Position numbers and translations under genes: made by a program. Positions 8,622 through 17,664 of a stretch of DNA of 38,802 bases are shown here, one piece after another. Origin of the DNA: Bacteroidota bacterium (GTDB lineage: Bacteria > Bacteroidota > Ignavibacteria > Ignavibacteriales > Ignavibacteriaceae); NCBI GenBank assembly GCA_023475265.1, contig JAMCWE010000249.1, forward strand, positions 1-38,802, in the 5' to 3' direction. Position 1 is the stretch's first letter; each line of letters opens with the position of its first letter. Below the pieces are notes generated by a model. It did no database searches. It was not told the origin of the DNA and worked only from the letters and a program-made list of their open reading frames with translations.

Positions 8622-10889
8622 ATGAAAATAAGCAAAGAAGAAGCACTCGATTATCATAGTCAGGGTAGACGTGGCAAAATAGAAGTAATTCCAACTAAGC
8701 CATGTTTAACTTCAAGAGATTTATCTCTGGCTTATACTCCTGGCGTAGCTGAGCCATGCCGTGCAATTGAAAAGAATGATGACGAAGTTTATCATTATAC
8801 AGCAAAAGGAAATTTAGTCGCTGTTATTTCAAACGGAACTGCAGTGTTGGGTTTGGGAGATATTGGTCCGCATGCAGGCAAACCTGTTATGGAAGGCAAA
8901 GGGGTTCTATTCAAAAGATTTGCAGACATCGATGTTTTTGATATTGAACTTAAAAGTAAAGATCCTAAGGAAATTATTAGAGCCGTTCAAATGCTTGAAC
9001 CAACTTTCGGCGGAATCAATTTAGAAGATATAAAAGCTCCTGAGTGCTTTGAAATTGAAGAAACTCTTAAAGCGACAATGAACATTCCTGTTTTTCATGA
9101 CGACCAGCATGGAACTGCAATAATTTCTTGCGCTGCTTTAATCAATGCTGCTGAAGTTGCCGGAAAACTTTTACCTGATCTTAAGATAGTTGTAAATGGA
9201 GCCGGCGCTGCGGCAATTTCTTGCTGCAAACTTTATATAAGAGCCGGTGCAAAAAGAGAAAATATTTTAATGTTTGATTCAAAGGGATGCATAACAAAAG
9301 ATAGAAAAGATCTGAACAAATATAAAATGGAATTTGCAACTGAAAAATTCCATGGCTCGCTTGCAGATGCTTTTAAAGGCGCCGATGTATTTGTTGGACT
9401 TTCAGTCGGCGGTGTGGTTTCTAAGGAAATGATAAAAGTTATGGCTTCTAATCCGATTGTCTTTGCAATGGCTAATCCAGATCCGGAAATTACTTATGAC
9501 GATGCTGTATCTGTAAGAGATGATTTAATTATGGCAACAGGAAGAAGTGATTATCCGAATCAAGTAAATAATGTTCTTGGCTTTCCATTCATCTTCCGCG
9601 GCGCTTTGGATGTAAGAGCAACAGCAATAAATGAAGAAATGAAAATGGCTGCTGTTGAAGCATTGGCTTGTTTGGCAAAGAAAAAAGTTCCTGAAATGGT
9701 TATGAATGCATACGGCGGAGAAAGTTTTGAGTTTGGTAAAAATTATATAATTCCAAAACCGTTTGATCCGCGAGTCCTTTGGCATGTTGCGCCTGCGGTA
9801 GCCAAAGCTGCAATCGAAACTGGTGTCGCTAGAATTAAAATAGAAAACTGGATTGCTTACGAAGAAGAATTGAAAGAAAGACTTGGACTTTCTAAAGAAA
9901 TAATGCGGGTTATGATTCATAAAGCTCAAAAAAGTCCAAGACGGGTTGTTTATCCTGAAGGCGAAGAAGAAAAAATAATTCGCGCGGCTCATGTTGCTTT
10001 TACCGATAACATTGCAAAACCGATTTTACTAGGCAATGAAAAGAAGATAAAAGATACGATTAAAAATCTTAATTATGATGAAAATGAATTTGAAATTTTT
10101 GATCCGGAAACTTGCCCTAAAGTAGAAAGTTATGCACTGGCATTCTTTCACAAAAGAGAACGAAAAGGTTCAACTTTAAATGAAGCACGAGAACTTTTAA
10201 AAAGTTCAATCTATTACGGTTCAATGATGGTTGATCAGGGAGATGCAGATGCATTAATAAGCGGCTTAACAACTCATTATCCAAATACAATAAAGCCAGC
10301 GCTTCAATGCGTCGGGGTTAAAGACGGATTTAAAGTTGTGTCCGGACTTTATATTGTTATAACCAAGAAAGATGTTTTCTTCTTTTCTGATACAACGGTA
10401 AATGTAAATCCAACTGCGGAAGAACTTGCAGAAATAGCAATTTCTACCGCAGACGCTGCTCAAGCATTTGATGTTGAGCCTAAAGTTGCAATGCTTTCAT
10501 TCAGCAATTTTGGTAGTACAAAATATCCTGAAGCAATTAAGGTAAGTCAAGCAGTAAAAATAGTTAAAAAGCTTCGGCCAAATTTGGTTATTGATGGTGA
10601 AATGCAAGCTGATACTGCGGTTGTACCGGAGATTTTGCAAGATGTATTTCCATTTTCCGATCTTAAAACAAGAGCTAATGTATTAATTTTCCCGGATCTT
10701 AATTCCGGAAACATTGCTTATAAACTTATGGCAAGAATCGGCCAGGCAACTGTAATTGGCCCAATATTGATGGGTATGAAAAAATCTGTTCATGTTCTTC
10801 AAAGAGGTGCAACAGTTGAAGATATAATTAATATGACGGCAGTTGCCGTTGTTGGCGCAAATAACAGACTCAAACAAACAGCAATATAA
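8622..10889 (+). CDS. maeB: NADP-dependent malic enzyme with phosphotransacetylase-like C-terminal domain (MaeB type)
   Basis: This 755-residue protein oxidatively decarboxylates malate to pyruvate, usually with NADP+. Residues 1 to about 425 are the malic enzyme module: [28 protein letters not shown] with the catalytic lysine region, HDDQHGTAI with the metal and substrate site, and the nucleotide fold [12 protein letters not shown]. The remainder resembles phosphotransacetylase ([15 protein letters not shown], then [13 protein letters not shown]). In MaeB enzymes that tail is generally regulatory, responding to acetyl-CoA, rather than a working transacetylase. Full length matches the family. 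It is followed two bases later by the Nfn genes, which suggests that its NADPH feeds that transhydrogenase (inferred). Confidence 0.95.
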   Translation: MKISKEEALDYHSQGRRGKIEVIPTKPCLTSRDLSLAYTPGVAEPCRAIEKNDDEVYHYTAKGNLVAVISNGTAVLGLGDIGPHAGKPVMEGKGVLFKRFADIDVFDIELKSKDPKEIIRAVQMLEPTFGGINLEDIKAPECFEIEETLKATMNIPVFHDDQHGTAIISCAALINAAEVAGKLLPDLKIVVNGAGAAAISCCKLYIRAGAKRENILMFDSKGCITKDRKDLNKYKMEFATEKFHGSLADAFKGADVFVGLSVGGVVSKEMIKVMASNPIVFAMANPDPEITYDDAVSVRDDLIMATGRSDYPNQVNNVLGFPFIFRGALDVRATAINEEMKMAAVEALACLAKKKVPEMVMNAYGGESFEFGKNYIIPKPFDPRVLWHVAPAVAKAAIETGVARIKIENWIAYEEELKERLGLSKEIMRVMIHKAQKSPRRVVYPEGEEEKIIRAAHVAFTDNIAKPILLGNEKKIKDTIKNLNYDENEFEIFDPETCPKVESYALAFFHKRERKGSTLNEARELLKSSIYYGSMMVDQGDADALISGLTTHYPNTIKPALQCVGVKDGFKVVSGLYIVITKKDVFFFSDTTVNVNPTAEELAEIAISTADAAQAFDVEPKVAMLSFSNFGSTKYPEAIKVSQAVKIVKKLRPNLVIDGEMQADTAVVPEILQDVFPFSDLKTRANVLIFPDLNSGNIAYKLMARIGQATVIGPILMGMKKSVHVLQRGATVEDIINMTAVAVVGANNRLKQTAI

Positions 10890-10891
10890 AT

Positions 10892-11761
10892 ATGTACAAA
10901 ATACTTTACGCAGAATTCATCGCACCAAATATTAAAAAGTTCAGGATTGAAGTTCCTAAGATTGCTAAAAAAAGACAAGCAGGGCAATTTGTAATTATTA
11001 GAGTTGATGAGAATGGAGAACGAGTTCCCCTAACAATTTCCGATTCAAATATTGAGGAAGGTTCAATTACCATCATAGTTCAAGGTGTAGGAAAAACAAC
11101 AATGCAGTTAAATGAATTGGAAACCGGTGATTTTATTTTAGATGTTGTCGGGCCTTTAGGTAAACCATCTCATATAGAAAATTTTGGAGTAGCCGTCAGC
11201 ATAGGTGGAGGAGTAGGAACAGCAATAGCTTATCCCACCGCGGTTGCTTTGAAGAAAGCCGGAAACTATACGATCTCAATTATTGGCGGCAGAACGAAAG
11301 ACTTTGTTATTCTTGAAGATGAAATGAAGGAAGTCTGCGATGAAGTTTTTGTTACAACTGACGATGGAAGTTATGGTTATCATGGATTTGTTACTCAAAA
11401 ATTAAAAGAGCTGATTGATGCAAAAAGACGAATTGACTTTGTGCTTGCTATCGGTCCAATTCCAATGATGAAAGCTGTTGCTGAAGTTACAAGGAAACTA
11501 AAAATTAAAACTGTTGTCAGCTTAAACCCGATAATGGTTGACGGAACCGGAATGTGCGGCGGCTGTCGCGCAACAGTTGATAACAAAACAGTATTTGTGT
11601 GCGTCGATGGTCCTGAATTCGATGCACATAAAGTTGATTTTGAATTACTTGAAAGAAGAAACCGAACATACAAAAAAGATGAAGAGCAAGCGCTAAGTTT
11701 TTATACATGCCATTCAAATGAAACGATTTTAAATTCGGTTGAAAGCGAAATAAAAAAATAA
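10892..11761 (+). CDS. nfnA: NfnA-like ferredoxin/NAD(P)H transhydrogenase small subunit
   Basis: This 289-residue flavoprotein is of the ferredoxin-NADP+ reductase/PyrK/SudB type. An FAD-binding barrel (RVPLTISD near residue 45) is followed by a nucleotide-binding domain (SIGGGVGTAIAYP; AIGPIPMMKAV). A [2Fe-2S] site lies near the C-terminus in VDGTGMCGGC and FVCVDGP, giving the unusual one-Asp three-Cys set Asp217, Cys222, Cys225 and Cys237 that is typical of NfnA. With the next gene it forms the two-subunit NADH-dependent ferredoxin:NADP+ oxidoreductase, which can bifurcate electrons from NADPH to NAD+ and ferredoxin. SudB of sulfide dehydrogenase is a close relative and cannot be excluded. 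Confidence 0.87.
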   Translation: MYKILYAEFIAPNIKKFRIEVPKIAKKRQAGQFVIIRVDENGERVPLTISDSNIEEGSITIIVQGVGKTTMQLNELETGDFILDVVGPLGKPSHIENFGVAVSIGGGVGTAIAYPTAVALKKAGNYTISIIGGRTKDFVILEDEMKEVCDEVFVTTDDGSYGYHGFVTQKLKELIDAKRRIDFVLAIGPIPMMKAVAEVTRKLKIKTVVSLNPIMVDGTGMCGGCRATVDNKTVFVCVDGPEFDAHKVDFELLERRNRTYKKDEEQALSFYTCHSNETILNSVESEIKK

Positions 11762-11803
11762 TCAGCGGCAGACTATTAATTTTAAATTATTCGGAGAGTT
11801 GAT

Positions 11804-13225
11804 TTGGAGAAATTGTCAAATAAAGAGAGGATGAAAATTGTTCGTCAGTCAATGCCTGAGCAGGATAGCAAAGTAAGACGAAATAATTTTGAAGAAGTAA
11901 ATCTTGGCTTTACAGAGGAACTGGCAAAATTAGAAGCGCTCAGATGCATTCAGTGTCCAAAGCCAACTTGTGTAGAAGGTTGTCCTGTTGGAGTAAAGAT
12001 TAAAGATTTTATTGCTCTTGTTGCTGAAGGAGATTATTTAGTTGCTGCTGCAAAAATAAAAGAAGATAATATGCTGCCAGCAGTTTGCGGCAGAGTTTGC
12101 CCGCAGGAAGAACAATGTGAAGTGAAATGTGTTGTCGGCAAAAAAAATGGACCCGTTGCAATTGGACGATTAGAAAGATTTGTAGCTGATTTTGAAAGAG
12201 AACATGTAGGAATTAGAACACCTGACTTAAAACCAAGAACCGGAAAGAAAGTTGCTATCGTTGGAAGCGGTCCTGCAGGATTGAGTTGCGCAGGGGATTT
12301 AATTCAAATGGGACATGAAGTAACAGTATTTGAAGCTCTTCACGACCTTGGTGGAGTTTTGATTTATGGAATTCCAGAATTTCGTCTTCCAAAAGAAATT
12401 GTAAAAGCTGAAGTTGAATCATTAAAAAAATTAGGAGTGGATTTTCAAACTAATGCCGTAATCGGATTAACTGATACAGTCGATGAACTTTTACAAAATG
12501 GTTACGATGCTGTTTTCATTGCTGTTGGCGCGGGGCTTCCTTACTTCCTAAATATTCCTGGTGAAAATTTGAATGGAGTTTATTCAGCAAATGAATTTCT
12601 TACCAGAGTTAATTTGATGAAAGCATATAAGTTTCCATCGTTTGATACTCCGGTATTTCATTGTAAAGATAAAAATGTTGCTGTTTTCGGCGGCGGGAAT
12701 ACAGCGATGGATGCGGTGCGGACATCAAAAAGATTAGGTGCAAAGAATGCTTATATAATTTACCGTCGTTCAGATTTAGAAATGCCGGCAAGAAAAGAAG
12801 AAATTCACCATGCAAAGGAAGAAGGAATTGAATTTATTTATCTTTCAAACCCTGTTGAATTTGTTGGAGATAAAAATGGCTGGTTAACTGGAGTTAAAGT
12901 TCAAAAAATGGAATTAGGTGAGCCTGATTCTTCCGGTCGGCGTAAACCAATTCCAATTTCCGGTTCTGATTATATAATTGATATTGATATGGCTGTTATT
13001 GCAATTGGAAATGGTTCTAATCCGATAATTCAAAAAACAACTCCTGATCTTCAATATACAAAATGGGGGAACATAGTTGTTGATGAATCAACAATGAAGA
13101 CAACTAAAAAAGGAGTATTTGCCGGAGGTGATATTGTTACCGGCGGTGCGACTGTTATTTTAGCGATGGGTGCCGGTAGAAAAGCTGCCGCAGCTATAAA
13201 TGAATTTCTAAGGGGTTCAAAATAA
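11804..13225 (+). CDS. nfnB: NfnB-like ferredoxin/NAD(P)H transhydrogenase large subunit (GltD family)
   Basis: This 473-residue protein is of the glutamate synthase small-subunit family. N-terminal cysteines bind two [4Fe-4S] clusters (Cys48, 51, 56, 60 and Cys95, 99, 105, 109). An FAD fold follows (AIVGSGPAGLSCAG), then an NAD(P)H fold (AVFGGGNTAMDAVR), and a C-terminal FAD contact (GVFAGGDIVTGGATVILAMG). No glutamate synthase large subunit is adjacent; the partner is the NfnA-like gene just upstream, which decides the call. The start is TTG at 11804, supported by CGGAG about eight bases upstream. Automatic pipelines may label it GltA or GltD; the operon argues for a transhydrogenase. Confidence 0.87.
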   Translation: MEKLSNKERMKIVRQSMPEQDSKVRRNNFEEVNLGFTEELAKLEALRCIQCPKPTCVEGCPVGVKIKDFIALVAEGDYLVAAAKIKEDNMLPAVCGRVCPQEEQCEVKCVVGKKNGPVAIGRLERFVADFEREHVGIRTPDLKPRTGKKVAIVGSGPAGLSCAGDLIQMGHEVTVFEALHDLGGVLIYGIPEFRLPKEIVKAEVESLKKLGVDFQTNAVIGLTDTVDELLQNGYDAVFIAVGAGLPYFLNIPGENLNGVYSANEFLTRVNLMKAYKFPSFDTPVFHCKDKNVAVFGGGNTAMDAVRTSKRLGAKNAYIIYRRSDLEMPARKEEIHHAKEEGIEFIYLSNPVEFVGDKNGWLTGVKVQKMELGEPDSSGRRKPIPISGSDYIIDIDMAVIAIGNGSNPIIQKTTPDLQYTKWGNIVVDESTMKTTKKGVFAGGDIVTGGATVILAMGAGRKAAAAINEFLRGSK

Positions 13226-13342
13226 TTTTTTTATTATCAATTTTTAAGAAATTGTTTTTAATTCATTCTGTTCATTTGAAATAAATCTTTTTATATTTAC
13301 GCAAATATTTTTTCATAATGAATTTAGATTAAACGGGGTCAT

Positions 13343-14698
13343 ATGAAAATTAATAAGTACAGTAAGATTTTTGTTATCTTATTTTCGATCATCCTTTTCG
13401 ATCATCAAATTTTCCCACAGCAGCGCGATACTCTAATTTTATCTCTTGATGAAGCTATCACAAAAGCGCTTGATAATAATTGGGATATTCAAATTTCTAA
13501 AAAAGACATTCAAAAATCTCAAGAGCAAATAGACGAAGCATATTCAAACGCATTTCCAAGAATAGATTTCACTGGTAATTATACGAGAAATATAAAATTG
13601 CCTGTTCTATTTATTCCACCCGACAATGCATTTAATCCAACTCATAATACTTTAACAATGGAGCTTGGTTCAAAGAATAGTTTCTCCGGAACGATTGGGC
13701 TAACTCAAGTTCTTTACAGTCAAAAAGTAAATACCGCAATTCAAATAGCAGGCGAATATTCTGAATTTTCCAAAGCTGGGAATCAAGCTACACAGGAAGA
13801 AGTTATCCTTTCAGTTAAAAAAAATTTTTACACAATCTTATTAGCAAAACAGTTGGTAAAAGTTAGTAAAGAGAATTATGAGGCGGCAAAAGCAAATTTT
13901 GAAAATGTTTCTGCATTATTTAAACAAGGAGTTGCTTCCGAATATGATTACTTGAGGTCGGAAGTACAAGCAGCAAATACTCAGCCGATGTTAATTCAAT
14001 CGGAAAATAATTTAAATCTTGCTAAGAGTTCGTTGAAAAATCTTTTAACAATTAATATCGACCAACCGTTTGATATTAAAGGAGAATTTGTTTTTCAAGA
14101 AGTGCCGCAAGAAATAATTTTAGAAAATAGCCAAGATGCGATTAACAGAAGCCCGTTGGTGAAACAATTGGAATTGCAGGAATCATTGCTCGATAAAAAT
14201 ATTTCAATTCAGAGAGCAGATTATTTCCCGACACTTGCATTATTCGGCCAATATCAATTTCAAACTCAAGATAATACATTAAAAATTAATCGTTATTTGT
14301 GGCCGCAAAGTTTTATGGTCGGGTTGCAAATTTCATATCTTTTATTTGACGGCTTCAGCAGAAGCGCAAGAGTTCAGCAAGCTATTATTGATAAGGAAAA
14401 AATTAGTTTAGGAAGAAAGAAACTGGAAGAAGGACTTAAAGTTCAAGTGCTGCAAGCACAAATGAAAATGAATGAGTCTAAGAAAAGAGTTCAAGCACAA
14501 GAAAAAAGTTTGCAACAAGCTGATAAAGCATTAAAGATTGCAAACACCAGGTATAAAAGCGGCGTTGGTACGCAGTTAGAAATAATTGATACTCAAGCTG
14601 CATTAACATTTGCACAAACAAATTATTTCCAGGCGATTTATGATTATTTAATTGCTAAATCTGAATGGGAATATGCTGTCAGCATTAACTCAAATTAA
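13343..14698 (+). CDS. TolC-family outer membrane efflux protein
   Basis: This 451-residue protein has an N-terminal signal peptide (about 25 residues, ending near IFPQQ) and two repeated TolC/OEP segments rich in Gln, Ala and Lys with a heptad-like pattern (ALDNNWDIQISKKDIQKSQE at the start; ALKIANTRYKSGVGTQLEII near the end). The motif TRYKSGVGT.LE..DTQ.AL is a hallmark of the family. It forms the outer membrane channel for the MFP and RND genes downstream. It stands 117 bases after nfnB, so it probably has its own promoter. Confidence 0.92.
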   Translation: MKINKYSKIFVILFSIILFDHQIFPQQRDTLILSLDEAITKALDNNWDIQISKKDIQKSQEQIDEAYSNAFPRIDFTGNYTRNIKLPVLFIPPDNAFNPTHNTLTMELGSKNSFSGTIGLTQVLYSQKVNTAIQIAGEYSEFSKAGNQATQEEVILSVKKNFYTILLAKQLVKVSKENYEAAKANFENVSALFKQGVASEYDYLRSEVQAANTQPMLIQSENNLNLAKSSLKNLLTINIDQPFDIKGEFVFQEVPQEIILENSQDAINRSPLVKQLELQESLLDKNISIQRADYFPTLALFGQYQFQTQDNTLKINRYLWPQSFMVGLQISYLLFDGFSRSARVQQAIIDKEKISLGRKKLEEGLKVQVLQAQMKMNESKKRVQAQEKSLQQADKALKIANTRYKSGVGTQLEIIDTQAALTFAQTNYFQAIYDYLIAKSEWEYAVSINSN

Positions 14699-14729
14699 AA
14701 ATTAATTTATTATTTGAAATGAGGGAAAA

Positions 14730-15830
14730 ATGATTTTCGCAAATCTAATTAGAATCCGAAACGGAAATTTATTTTCAAGACAGGTTTCCTTAATTGTATT
14801 ATTCCTTTCTTTAATATTTATCATTACGCTGAATATTAATTGCAGCTCAAAAAAGGATAACGGAACTACTAAAAATTTAACCGAGCTAGATACAGTTGCT
14901 GTAAAAGTATCTAAAGCAAAGATTAATAATATCCGGCTTATAAAAACTTTTACTGGTACTCTTGAAGGAGAAGAGCAAGCAAATATTGTTTCAAAAATTC
15001 CCGAAAGAATTACGGAAATAAAAGTTCAGGTTGGCGATAATATAAAAGCTGGGCAGCTGCTTATAGTATTAGATAAGTCTGGTGCATCATCTCAATTTTA
15101 TCAAGCCCAAGCCGGTTACTTAAATGCCAAAAAAGATCTTGAGAGAATGGAAGCGCTTTTTAAAGAAGGCGCAATCTCACAGCAATTATTTGATGGAACT
15201 AAAACAGCATTCGAAGTTGCCAGAGCAAATTTCGAAGCGGCTAAAAATACTGTTGAACTTACTTCGCCAATCGGCGGAATAGTAACAGCTATAAATAATA
15301 ATGTTGGTGAATTAGCTAGCCCGGGTTTACCATTAATAATAATTGCAAATATTCAGAGGATGAAAATTGTATTTGATGTTGGTGAAGAAGATATACCGAA
15401 CTTGGCCATCGGTCAAAATTCAGAAGTATATTCTGAATTAAAACCTGAACTAATCCAAAAAGGGAAAATATCTCAAATTTCAAAATCAGCCGATATTCAA
15501 TCGCGCAGCTTTGAATTAAAAACTCTCTTTACAAATACTTCAGATAAATGGTTTAAGCCGGGTATGTTTTGCCGTGTAAATGTTGAGTTAAAAAATAAAA
15601 AGAATATTCTTACTATACCAAACGCTGCGGTAACAGTTATTCAAAATACTAAAGGTGTATTTGTAATAAATGGTCATAAGGCTTCATTCCGAAAAATTGA
15701 AACCGGAATTACTGACGGTATAGACACGGAAATATTATCAGGATTGAAAGGCGGCGATGTTGTTGTTACGCTTGGAACAAATGATTTGAAAGAAGGAAGC
15801 CCGGTTTATATTTCTGAACAAACAAATTAG
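14730..15830 (+). CDS. RND efflux periplasmic adaptor (membrane fusion protein)
   Basis: This 366-residue AcrA/MexA-type adaptor has an N-terminal hydrophobic segment ending in a possible lipidation cysteine (Cys38, in LNINCSS; the lipobox is not canonical). The lipoyl halves (VSKIPERITEIKVQVGDNIK; TSPIGGIVTAINNNVGE) flank a coiled-coil hairpin, followed by the beta-barrel (KPGMFCRVNVEL) and membrane-proximal domains. The gene is complete, but its last 67 codons (from 15627) lie inside a 1019-bp tandem duplication, so the same tail recurs at the end of the next reading frame. GAGGG precedes the start. Confidence 0.93.
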   Translation: MIFANLIRIRNGNLFSRQVSLIVLFLSLIFIITLNINCSSKKDNGTTKNLTELDTVAVKVSKAKINNIRLIKTFTGTLEGEEQANIVSKIPERITEIKVQVGDNIKAGQLLIVLDKSGASSQFYQAQAGYLNAKKDLERMEALFKEGAISQQLFDGTKTAFEVARANFEAAKNTVELTSPIGGIVTAINNNVGELASPGLPLIIIANIQRMKIVFDVGEEDIPNLAIGQNSEVYSELKPELIQKGKISQISKSADIQSRSFELKTLFTNTSDKWFKPGMFCRVNVELKNKKNILTIPNAAVTVIQNTKGVFVINGHKASFRKIETGITDGIDTEILSGLKGGDVVVTLGTNDLKEGSPVYISEQTN

Positions 15831-16645
15831 TTATACAATGTTTCTGATAAATTTTTCAATTAGAAAAAAATGACAGGTAGAATATGAAATTAGCTGATGT
15901 ATCTATCGAACGACCTGTGTTTGCAACTATGATGATATTAGCACTTATAGTGCTTGGACTGTTTTCTTATTTGAAATTAAATGTCGATCTATTTCCTAAT
16001 GTTGATATTCCTTATGTAATTGTTACCACTGTTTTACCAGGTGCAGGTCCAGAGCAAATAGAAACAGATGTTACTAAAAAATTAGAGGATGCAGTTAATC
16101 CTATTGAAGGAGTTGACTGGATTCAATCTTATTCACGCGAAGGTGTTTCAATTCTTGTAGTAGCTTTTAAACTTGAAATAGACGGAAAAATTGCAGCGCA
16201 AGATGTACGAGAAAAGTTATCTGCAATCAGAGCAGATTTACCAACAGATATTGAAGATCCAATAATTCAAAGATATGATCCGGCTAGTTTTCCAATCATG
16301 TCATTAACTGTTTCAGGTCAAAGATCGGAAAAAGAAATAACTGAATACACGAAGAATGTTGTTAAGAAACGATTGGAAAATATTCCCGGTGTTGGCTCTG
16401 TAGATTTAGTTGGCGGTGCAGAAAGAGAAATTGAAATTGCTATCGATCCATCAAGATTGAAAGCATATAATTTATCTATTCAGGAAGTAATACAAAGTAT
16501 TGGTGCATCCAATGTAGAAGTACCCGGTGGAAATTTAATAAAGGGACCAAGACAAGTAATTCTCCGTACAATGGGAAAATTTAAAAACATTGTGGATTTC
16601 AATAAAGTAATAGTTGCAAATCCAAAAGGGAAAGTTGTTTACTTA
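15627..16645 (+). repeat. Tandem direct repeat, copy 1 (1019 bp)
   Basis: Copy 1 starts at codon 300 of the MFP gene (GCGGTAACAG) and runs to codon 254 of the first RND reading frame (GTTTACTTA). The next base begins copy 2 directly. By eye the copies appear identical throughout. There is no shared microhomology at the edges: the base before copy 1 is T and the last base of the unit is A; the first base of the unit is G and the base after copy 2 is T. Confidence 0.95.
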
Positions 16646-16849
16646 GCGGTAACAGTTATTCAAAATACTAAAGGTGTATTTGTAATAAATGGTCATAAGG
16701 CTTCATTCCGAAAAATTGAAACCGGAATTACTGACGGTATAGACACGGAAATATTATCAGGATTGAAAGGCGGCGATGTTGTTGTTACGCTTGGAACAAA
16801 TGATTTGAAAGAAGGAAGCCCGGTTTATATTTCTGAACAAACAAATTAG
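15884..16849 (+). CDS. Chimeric reading frame: RND pump N-terminus fused to MFP C-terminus
   Basis: This 321-residue frame is a by-product of the tandem duplication. Residues 1-254 are identical to the first 254 residues of the RND pump that follows (first membrane helix and first porter subdomains). Residues 255-321 are identical to the last 67 residues of the MFP. The junction at 16645/16646 falls exactly on a codon boundary in both parents, so the frame stays open. The upstream sequence, including the ribosome site, is the same as that of the intact pump gene. It lacks the funnel, the TM4 aspartates and most helices, so it cannot pump. It is probably a non-functional remnant, or an assembly artefact. 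Confidence 0.85.
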   Translation: MKLADVSIERPVFATMMILALIVLGLFSYLKLNVDLFPNVDIPYVIVTTVLPGAGPEQIETDVTKKLEDAVNPIEGVDWIQSYSREGVSILVVAFKLEIDGKIAAQDVREKLSAIRADLPTDIEDPIIQRYDPASFPIMSLTVSGQRSEKEITEYTKNVVKKRLENIPGVGSVDLVGGAEREIEIAIDPSRLKAYNLSIQEVIQSIGASNVEVPGGNLIKGPRQVILRTMGKFKNIVDFNKVIVANPKGKVVYLAVTVIQNTKGVFVINGHKASFRKIETGITDGIDTEILSGLKGGDVVVTLGTNDLKEGSPVYISEQTN

Positions 16850-17664
16850 TTATACAATGTTTCTGATAAATTTTTCAATTAGAAAAAAATGACAGGTAGA
16901 ATATGAAATTAGCTGATGTATCTATCGAACGACCTGTGTTTGCAACTATGATGATATTAGCACTTATAGTGCTTGGACTGTTTTCTTATTTGAAATTAAA
17001 TGTCGATCTATTTCCTAATGTTGATATTCCTTATGTAATTGTTACCACTGTTTTACCAGGTGCAGGTCCAGAGCAAATAGAAACAGATGTTACTAAAAAA
17101 TTAGAGGATGCAGTTAATCCTATTGAAGGAGTTGACTGGATTCAATCTTATTCACGCGAAGGTGTTTCAATTCTTGTAGTAGCTTTTAAACTTGAAATAG
17201 ACGGAAAAATTGCAGCGCAAGATGTACGAGAAAAGTTATCTGCAATCAGAGCAGATTTACCAACAGATATTGAAGATCCAATAATTCAAAGATATGATCC
17301 GGCTAGTTTTCCAATCATGTCATTAACTGTTTCAGGTCAAAGATCGGAAAAAGAAATAACTGAATACACGAAGAATGTTGTTAAGAAACGATTGGAAAAT
17401 ATTCCCGGTGTTGGCTCTGTAGATTTAGTTGGCGGTGCAGAAAGAGAAATTGAAATTGCTATCGATCCATCAAGATTGAAAGCATATAATTTATCTATTC
17501 AGGAAGTAATACAAAGTATTGGTGCATCCAATGTAGAAGTACCCGGTGGAAATTTAATAAAGGGACCAAGACAAGTAATTCTCCGTACAATGGGAAAATT
17601 TAAAAACATTGTGGATTTCAATAAAGTAATAGTTGCAAATCCAAAAGGGAAAGTTGTTTACTTA
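16646..17664 (+). repeat. Tandem direct repeat, copy 2 (1019 bp)
   Basis: This is the second, head-to-tail copy of the unit at 15627-16645, offset by exactly 1019 bases. It ends at codon 254 of the intact RND gene, where the sequence changes to TCCGATATTGC and continues as normal pump sequence. It repeats the MFP 3' end, the 53-base MFP-RND spacer and the pump 5' end. Confidence 0.95.

Noticed and set aside
11804-13225. Glutamate synthase small subunit
   Set aside because: No large glutamate synthase gene is adjacent. The NfnA-like partner with an Asp-Cys3 [2Fe-2S] site lies directly upstream.
13226-13342. TATATTTAC as a Bacteroidota -7 promoter element before the TolC-like gene
   Set aside because: The last base is wrong, and the nearest upstream TTG is only 13 bases away instead of about 20.
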